Assembly: GCA_017163975.1 (NCBI GenBank)
Contig: JAFFSR010000015.1
Coordinates: 248,001 to 312,000 of the forward strand
Source of the DNA: Anastatus disparis
Lineage: Eukaryota > Arthropoda > Insecta > Hymenoptera > Eupelmidae
Length of the DNA: 64,000 nt
Direction: 5' to 3'
The notes beneath the pieces are model-generated. The model saw only the letters and a list, made by a program, of their open reading frames with translations. It ran no database searches and was not told where the DNA came from. Positions 56,880 through 64,000 of the stretch are shown here, one piece after another. A program made the position numbers and the translations under genes. How positions within the stretch are numbered: position 1 is the first letter of the stretch; each line of letters begins with the position of its first letter.

Positions 56880-57800
56880 ATGCCTGAAACATACATTGGA
56901 GGTATAGTTATTTGGAGGATGTTTTTCGATTTCATTTTACAAAAGAGAATTGGAAACGCTTTGGCACCTATCTTATTTGCATTTCATTCTATAAAACATA
57001 TGCAAAACCCTACGTGGGTCAAACACGAAAAAAAATTAACTGAACGTACAAATTATTTTCTTAAATTTGCCGCCATGTTTCACACATAAATTTATTCATT
57101 ATAATTATTGCAGAATATACACATTTAAAATTATTAATAACGTTGATAAAGGAAGGCTCACCACGTTTGAAAAACGTTAAAATTTTAAAAATCCTGGTAG
57201 AAATGTGTGCAATTAATAACAGTAATGTCAAAGAAATGGTCATAAAATGGTAAAAAAATCGTTTCAATTTCTACTGGTCATAAAATGGTAAAACAAACGT
57301 TTTAATTTCTACCAGGGAATATAAGCGATTTATTTTTAAAATCAATCAAAAATTGCGATGCCTCAACGTTTTCACTTTGCAAAACGGAATCATTTGCAAC
57401 AAATTTCACGTACAAAATATATTTTCAGTGTTTGGTACAATGCAAACTTGCGCATACCTACAGAATTGGATCCCATCAATTGAGGGTAAGTGAAGAATGA
57501 TGCAGGATATGAATTCTGTTAGCGAGGAAATAATACCACAGGCAGTGGCTGGTGTTATACTAGAAAGGAGATGAATCGAATATCAAAGGTACATATAAAT
57601 ATATTTTATTGTTAACTCTTAATATAAATTGATTGGAACATAATTAATGTTGAGAAGATAAAATATAATAAATTTTTTGTAGAAAATTCTGATGATTAAA
57701 GAGCTGAAGGATATACAGATGATGAGATATCTGATGAAAGTGAGAAGTTTTATATAAACGATGATAATGATAGCCAAATTGAATTTAATAAATAGATATT
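56880..57800 (+). pseudogene. Possible exon remnants of an unrecognised gene
   Basis: A 69-codon frame (56,880-57,089) follows a tttttaattag acceptor-like word. Another acceptor-donor pair brackets 57,428-57,485 (tattttcag, then gggtaagtg). At about 57,702-57,796 an acidic peptide with DDEISDESEKFY ends in a stop, in the style of the tail of some transposase-derived nucleases. None of these blocks could be tied to a family. Listed only because splice-like signals recur on one strand. Confidence 0.2.
57193..57317. mobile_element. Small relative of the CCTGGTAGAAA element
   Basis: cctggtagaaat at one end and atttctaccaggg at the other, with ggtcataaaatggtaaaa occurring twice between (about 57,238 and 57,283). 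Confidence 0.55.
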
Positions 57801-57830
57801 ATTTTATTTTTAATGTAAAAAGCAATTCTT

Positions 57831-58441
57831 CCCTAGTGGAAATATAAAATGTGCATTACTGTTTGAAATAGCTTAAAATTATTCAAAACTGTTTAAAAAT
57901 GTTTAAAACTGTTTAAAACTGTTAAAAATAGTTTATAAGTATGAAATTTGGGACATTTTAAACAGTTTTAAACATTTTTAAATAGTTTTGAACAATACAA
58001 AATAATTTGAAACTAAAGTGAACATTTTCTCGTATATATTATAAAAATTTAATACATACAAGAAAATTCTCACAAACACAAAATTATGAAACACTGTTTG
58101 AAATCATTCTGAACTTTTTAAAACCGTTTAATACTGTTCAAAACTGTTTAAGTTAATGAAAAATAGTTTATATTGATTTAAAATTGTTTTGAAATATTTT
58201 GAATATTTAAAATAATTTATAACTTTCAAACATAAAAAATTCAAAACTATTAAACACTGTTTGAAATCATTTCGAACTTTTCAAAACTTTTTAAAGCTGT
58301 TTAAAAATGTTTTAAAATGTTTTAAAATGTTTAAAACTGTTTATAACTGTTTTAAATGTCCCAAATTTCACACTTATAAACTTTTTCAAACAGTTTTGAA
58401 CAGTTTTAAACATTTTTAAACATTTTATATTCTCGCTAGGG
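57831..58441. mobile_element. CCCTAG-ended gtttaaaac element, copy 2
   Basis: Starts ccctagtggaaatataaaat, ends cattttatattctcgctagg plus g. Same interior words and order as 18,639-19,278, about 30 bases shorter. No shared flanking sequence, so it is an independent insertion. Confidence 0.8.
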
Positions 58442-58538
58442 TTTGAATAAATATATGACAGGCACCCAATGTGCCCGTCATAAATTTTTTTATTAAATGT
58501 GTATAGGTGTTAGAATATAAGTGTGCCCATGCACCTAT

Positions 58539-58544
<6 letters not shown>

Positions 58545-58603
<59 letters not shown>
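58545..58603. repeat. (ta)n microsatellite
   Basis: About 58 bases of uninterrupted alternating T and A. Confidence 0.95.
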
Positions 58604-58607
<4 letters not shown>

Positions 58608-60970
58608 AAGCATCTTGGTTTCCCCTCCTCTCCTCATCTCCAAACTTGACCATAGCTGCCGTTTTGTCTTAGCTTTGGTATTTAGTCTTTGCTGTGCGCT
58701 TTATTAGAAAGTTTTCCCTTTTCCTAAAGAGTGTTAACGACTGTTCTCACATATAAAGAGTGTTCATATAATTTCACACATATTAAAGAATGTTACAATT
58801 CTTATCTTGTTGTTTTATTTTATTAAACCATATCACCAACAATAAGATACTAAAAACCAATTATATTTTATTTGGTTTCTTATCATACATCGATATTCTG
58901 ATTGACTTTAAAAAGATGCCCCAATTTGAGGTCCCGCTTAGACGCTGCCAGAATTACATTACTCGATTACATACATTAAAAACAAGCTACGTTAAAGAGA
59001 TGAATTGGTTTCCAATAACCCGTCTTTTTAAGCTCGCTTCACGACCTATAATAGGATATTTGTCTTCATGCATCGGGTACAGACATTTATAAAGACGGCA
59101 CTGACTTCGTCGCATCATTTTTTATGAAAGACTGACCGTGCCTTTTGACATTATAAGATAAATTATTTTACATTATTTTAACAAAGTTTTACATCATATT
59201 TCTCTTCTATTCATTACAAATTAATATATTATCATAACTGTTCGCCAAAATAAATAATTTAATTCCAAACTTAAGCCAATTAAAAAAAATAATTTTTCTT
59301 AAGCTCTACTCTATTTTCTAAAAGCAATAAGCTTAAATTTTCATGAGTTTTATTATTTAGTTTTATTCATTGATATACATGGTTATAAATTATAAACATA
59401 CGCATATACATACACATACATATTAACGTATATATATATAAACATATTCCATATCTTATACAAGTAATACATTTATGCTAAGGACATGAACATCAATGAT
59501 ATTTTTTGAAATAAATATAAGGCAGAAAATAAATGAGAATTGCTTTTGATAACGGTGGACGTATAATTTCTTCCAAGATCAGAAGGTATGTTTTTTTATT
59601 ATCATCTATTGAAAAAAAGTGTTAAGCATTTTTTTTTCGGTTTTTGAACATCTTTTATTTAACTTTAAAGTAAAGAATTCAATTTTTCTTTTCCTTTATA
59701 GTGCGCACGCATGGTATGGAAAGTGTGCAAACAGACGCAACGTGTTTTCCATCGATCACGATGCATTAACTAATATTATTTACTAAATTTATCTCATCAT
59801 ATTTATTCTGGATAAAACTTAAATTATTAAAAATATTTTTAAATTTAAATTTTTAAGATTTTCAGCTTTAAAAAATTCGTGCATTATTTTAGAAACTTCG
59901 ATATTTCTTACTTTTAATTATAGTAAAATTTTATTAGATATTTTTAGGTTATAATAAGTATATCTTCTATTACATCAATAAGTTAATAATAAATAAATTT
60001 ATTGATAATAAAGCTAAAACTTAGATGAAAAATTACTTTAACGTTTCATTTAGTTCACTGCTTATATTAACCTTTTCCATTTTCTTTTTCATATAAGTTG
60101 AATATAATAGGAATGTATTGCAAAGTTTGTAGAGCAGATGCATTCAAAAAATCTTTTCAGATATTATTGGATTAATAACAATATTTGTCGATTTGTTGAA
60201 TTTCAAGTTTACATGCTATTACGAATTGAAAATTTTTATGTATTAATATCAACTTTCAATAGATTTGCCTTACTTCATAAGGCTTAACATATAAATACAC
60301 TATTTATATGTTAAATTCTCAACATATAAATACACTATTTATATGTTAAGACAGAAGTATATGAATAATGAATACTAATAAACAAATTTAAAATATTAGT
60401 TTATTTTAATTATTTATGGTTTTATTACATAATTAATATTAATCATATTTGTTTATCTATTCAACTATTGTCGACAAGAAAATCAAAATTCGTGAAGGTT
60501 ACGAAATTGACAAAAAAGTTGTCAATTTCTTGTCCAACTTTAGATCTTTCTTTATTTGTAAAACGTAATAGTAGGACATATCTAAATGAATGTGTCCCGA
60601 TACTGCAACATGATTTTGTCCCGAAATCAGATTCAAATTGACATATGATATCCGATTCCTACAGTATTTAATAAATTTATTATACCATTTTTTCATTATA
60701 CAAGCTAGTATATTAACTATCAAATTAATAATTAAGTATAAAATTTTTGAAAACTAATGCAAAAGTTCTATTTATTTTTATAAAATACTCTTTATGAATA
60801 TTTTCTTACAAAAAAATGGAAATAATTTCTGAGAATAATTATTAAAAAATGATATCATTAGAATTACAAAAATTTCTGCATTTTACTACATTTAGGGATT
60901 TCATAAAAAATTTAATTTTTAAATTTTCGAAATTTTTTATGAAAGCGATTCAAAGAACAGAATTTCTGAC
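58604..60970. other. AT-rich non-coding region
   Basis: No supported gene. 60,288-60,350 holds a tandem copy of a small hairpin (aacatataaatacactattt followed by atatgtta, twice). A 100-codon frame at 58,790-59,092 has no family features and is probably chance. Confidence 0.45.
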
Positions 60971-62579
60971 TTAAGGGTATGGTTTCACGCTACTTTACCG
61001 ATCGAAAATTATAATTTTATAAAATTACAATTTTTGAAAAAACTATACATCGGAATGAGTTTTCCTTTTATAGATTGCTTCATTTAATTTCGATGAAGGG
61101 CGGAAACTCTAAAAATTAGCGGAAAAAAGCGTTAATCGAAGATAATTAGAAAAACAAATTTCTCAGTTCGAAAAAATCAAATTTCTCAAAAACCGTGTTT
61201 CGTAGGGAAATTTCCTATTCAGGATCATTTTATCTTTGAAAAATGAAGGGCGGAAACTTGGTTTGATAAATCATATCGCAAAAAAGCAAAATTACATTTT
61301 TCTAAAAAGATGCGATCAGCTGTAAGAATACAATGGCCGTGCAAGAAGCCATGTTTCATAGTTGGCATCAATGCTAATGTATAGTTTAGTACGCGCCAAC
61401 TTCAAATTCGAATTTTAAATGTAAATTGAATTTGTTTTATATGTACAATTTCTACAAATGAACACTTTTTCAACACAAAACTGATTTATTTTATTTAAAA
61501 CATAAATATGTAAAAAATTTAATATTATAAGAGAGAACAATATAGTTTACATCATTTGCGAACTCATTATTTTTTTTTAAATTTTCATTATAGCAAAATA
61601 AGTAATCTATTCGTTTCTTTGTTTGAAACAAAATATTTTTTGAATGACTTTATTGAATTAGCGAAACTTTGGCATATCCTAACCTTCTTAGAATGAAAAT
61701 ATGTTTTGGAAAGCGAATGATAAGGATTACTTAATTTTATTGCTAATATAATTTTATTATATAATATAATCTCATCAAATATTATTTTATATTATCGTTC
61801 TTTAAAAATAAACAGTTGTAAATAATTTTATTAAGATAAGCCCATATGGAAAAAATTTCTAAAAAGGTTAGGATATGCCAAAGTTTCGCTAATTCAATAA
61901 AGTCATTCAAAAAATATTTTGTTTCAAACAAAGAAACGAATAGATTACTTATTTTGCTATAATGAAAATTTAAAAAAAAATAATGAGTTCGCAAATGATG
62001 TAAACTATATTGTTCTCTCTTATAATATTAAATTTTTTACATATTTATGTTTTAAATAAAATAAATCAGTTTTGTGTTGAAAAAGTGTTCATTTGTAGAA
62101 ATTGTACATATAAAACAAATTCAATTTACATTTAAAATTCGAATTTGAAGTTGGCGCGTACTAAACTATACATTAGCATTGATGCCAACTATGAAACATG
62201 GCTTCTTGCACGGCCATTGTATTCTTACAGCTGATCGCATCTTTTTAGAAAAATGTAATTTTGCTTTTTTGCGATATGATTTATCAAACCAAGTTTCCGC
62301 CCTTCATTTTTCAAAGATAAAATGATCCTGAATAGGAAATTTCCCTACGAAACACGGTTTTTGAGAAATTTGATTTTTTCGAACTGAGAAATTTGTTTTT
62401 CTAATTATCTTCGATTAACGCTTTTTTCCGCTAATTTTTAGAGTTTCCACCCTTCATCGAAATTAAATGAAGTGATCTATAAAAGGAAAACTCATTCCGA
62501 TGTATAGTTTTTTCAAAAATTGTAATTTTATAAAATTATAATTTTCGATCGGTAAAGTAGCGTGAAACCATACCCTTAA
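60971..62579. mobile_element. 1.6-kb near-perfect palindrome with TTAA ends
   Basis: TTAA at 60,971 and 62,576. Arms of about 720 bases (60,975-61,693 and 61,864-62,575) are reverse complements with only a handful of differences by eye, for example ttccgccc against ttccaccc near 62,445. The loop is about 170 bases, with unique sequence ctaaaaaggttaggatatgc at its edge. Word examples: gggtatggtttcacgctact and its complement. No frame of note. Confidence 0.9.
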
Positions 62580-62953
62580 GAGGGGGCCAAACTATCTGTC
62601 TTTGTCTAATAGCATTTTTCATTTTTTTTATAAATACCATCCATTCTAACAAGAAAAAAATAGCAGCCCCCGCTAGATATTAGTATGATAAGTAAATTTT
62701 GTAATAACAACCTAATTGTTTTACCGCGTAGTGTGAGACCTACCAAAAAAGATAGGTTACATTCTAGGTTGTTAGTAGGTCTCATATTATTCAAAAACTA
62801 CTCGAGAAAACCATTTTCTTATTATTATAAAATTTAGTTATTATACAAATATCTAGCGGGGGCTGCTATTTTTTTCTTGCTAGAACGGATGGTGTTTATA
62901 AAAAAGATGAAAAACGCTATCAAACAAAGACAGATAGTTTGGCTCCCTGTTGA
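62576..62953. mobile_element. TTAA foldback MITE, family A, worn right end
   Basis: Shares its left TTAA with the 1.6-kb palindrome. Ends gagggggccaaactatctgt and agatagtttggctccc; the right flank is ttga. Core tagcagcccccgctagatat and its inverse are present. Confidence 0.8.
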
Positions 62954-63018
62954 TTGAAAATTTTATTCTAGAAAAAGCATAAATCAACTTAAATTCAAAA
63001 AATACTTGTAAATGCATC

Positions 63019-63408
63019 TTAAGAAGGGGCCGAACTATCTGTCTTTGTCTAATAGCGTTTTTCATCATTTATGTAAACACTATCCGGTATAACAAGAAAA
63101 AAATAGCAGCCCCCGCTAGATATTAGTATAACTAGTAAATTTTGTAATAACAACCAAATTTTTTACCGCATAGTTTTTGACTAATTAGAGACCTACTAGC
63201 AATCTAGAATATAACCTATCTTTTTTTGGTAGGTTTCTAATTATTCAAAAACTACGCAGTGAAAAAATTTGGTTGTTATTACAAAATTTACTTATTATAC
63301 TAATATCTAGCGGGGGCTGCTATTTTTTTTCTTGTTATACCGGATATTGTTTACATAAATGATGAAAAACACTATTAGACAAAGAAAGATAGTTTGGCCC
63401 CTTCTTAA
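63019..63408. mobile_element. TTAA foldback MITE, family A, complete
   Basis: TTAA at 63,019 and 63,405. Very close to the copy at 17,504-17,892 (for example ttgactaattagagacctac in both), so both moved fairly recently. Confidence 0.88.
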
Positions 63409-63793
63409 GAGGAGGTCGCGTATCTCTGTCCTTTTCTAATCAAAGAAATGATTTTTTTACAAAGACTAATAACTTTATCAAAAAATGAAGAGAAAGCCGC
63501 ATCTTGTATCAAAAAAAGCAATATTTTCTTTGATAAGAAAAAATTAATTTTATTGCTTCGTTCTCAACAAAACCTTGAAAAATCAAATTGTCCACCCTAA
63601 CCTCTATGATTTAAGTTTTTCAAGGTTTTCTTGAAAACGAAGCAATAAAATTAATTTTTTCTTATCAAAGAAAATATTGCTTTTTTTGATACAAGATGCG
63701 GCTTTCTCTTCATTTTTTGATAAAGTTATTAGTTTTTGTAGAAAAATCATTTCTTTGATTAGAAAAGGACAGAGATACGTGACCTCCTCTTAA
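63405..63793. mobile_element. TTAA foldback MITE, family B, complete
   Basis: Shares its left TTAA with the preceding family A element; right TTAA at 63,790. Arms gaggaggtcgcgtatctctg and tccttttctaatcaaagaaa pair nearly perfectly. Confidence 0.88.
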
Positions 63794-64000
63794 TGTATAA
63801 TTTTTAGAAAAGAGTAGGGTACAATAAGATTGGAATTTGATTGCATGAATAGTCGACATATATCGAATAATTATTTTTAAGATCATCAACCCCGCCCCCC
63901 CATCTCCCCACCTCCAAAAAACGTGTTTTTTCATTAATTTTTTTTTTTGTGACATTTCAATTACTATTACGCAATCTGGACGGATTCTAACATATTCTTT
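63794..64000. other. Right edge, unassigned
   Basis: Contains a C-rich run (accccgcccccccatctcccc) and A/T runs. No gene seen. Confidence 0.4.

Noticed and set aside
58790..59092. 100-codon frame as a gene
   Set aside because: No motif, no neighbours and low-complexity AT-rich setting.

Overview
The window looks like transposon-packed, AT-rich, repeat-dominated chromatin from an arthropod, most likely an insect. The basis is the insect-style Polinton, the Ty3/Gypsy LTR elements, the Jockey-like LINE and the many TTAA- and TA-flanked MITEs. A hymenopteran is plausible but cannot be established from this sequence. I see no intact single-copy host gene; the only host-like protein piece is a SWIM zinc-finger fragment broken by a transposon.

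Layout. 1-11,102: a decayed Polinton/Maverick, an endogenous double-jelly-roll virus-like element, with every recognisable gene on the minus strand: partial ORF, major capsid, small core-like protein, penton, integrase, a conserved unknown, a small hydrophobic/core protein, packaging ATPase, an unknown and DNA polymerase B. Only the ATPase still reads as one open frame. 12,100-29,749: a giant, imperfect inverted repeat whose two arms can be matched across about 17 kb. The left arm has been opened by a 47-bp repeat element, a 153-bp minisatellite array and several foldback MITEs; the loop carries a solo LTR with a 4-bp target duplication. 29,900-34,300: a minus-strand Gypsy-like element that keeps gag, protease and the integrase tail, with a Lys/Asn/Glu-rich repeat region where reverse transcriptase should be. 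34,400-41,500: SWIM-domain pseudogene, foldbacks, a 1.5-kb palindrome and a Harbinger-like MITE. 43,170-45,190: an internally deleted LINE. 47,716-54,563: a young, complete LTR retrotransposon (LTRs about 1,088 bp, three differences seen by eye, TTAC duplication). Its single 941-codon ORF fuses Gag and protease directly to an integrase tail, so it must have moved using another element's enzymes. 54,565-55,240: a 131-bp satellite. 57,831-58,441: second copy of a CCCTAG-ended element. 60,971-63,793: four TTAA-ended foldbacks packed end to end, one a near-perfect 1.6-kb palindrome.

The recurring theme is inverted-repeat structure at every scale: 80-130-bp GC-tipped hairpins, 300-450-bp TA MITEs, roughly 390-bp TTAA foldbacks, 1.5-1.6-kb palindromes and the 17-kb inverted repeat. 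Several unrelated foldback sequences share the same TTAA ends and even share single TTAA copies where they abut. That suggests one TTAA-specific (piggyBac-like) transposase mobilises, or once mobilised, many different cargo sequences. This is the most interesting pattern in the window, but it is an inference, and no transposase gene for it is present here.
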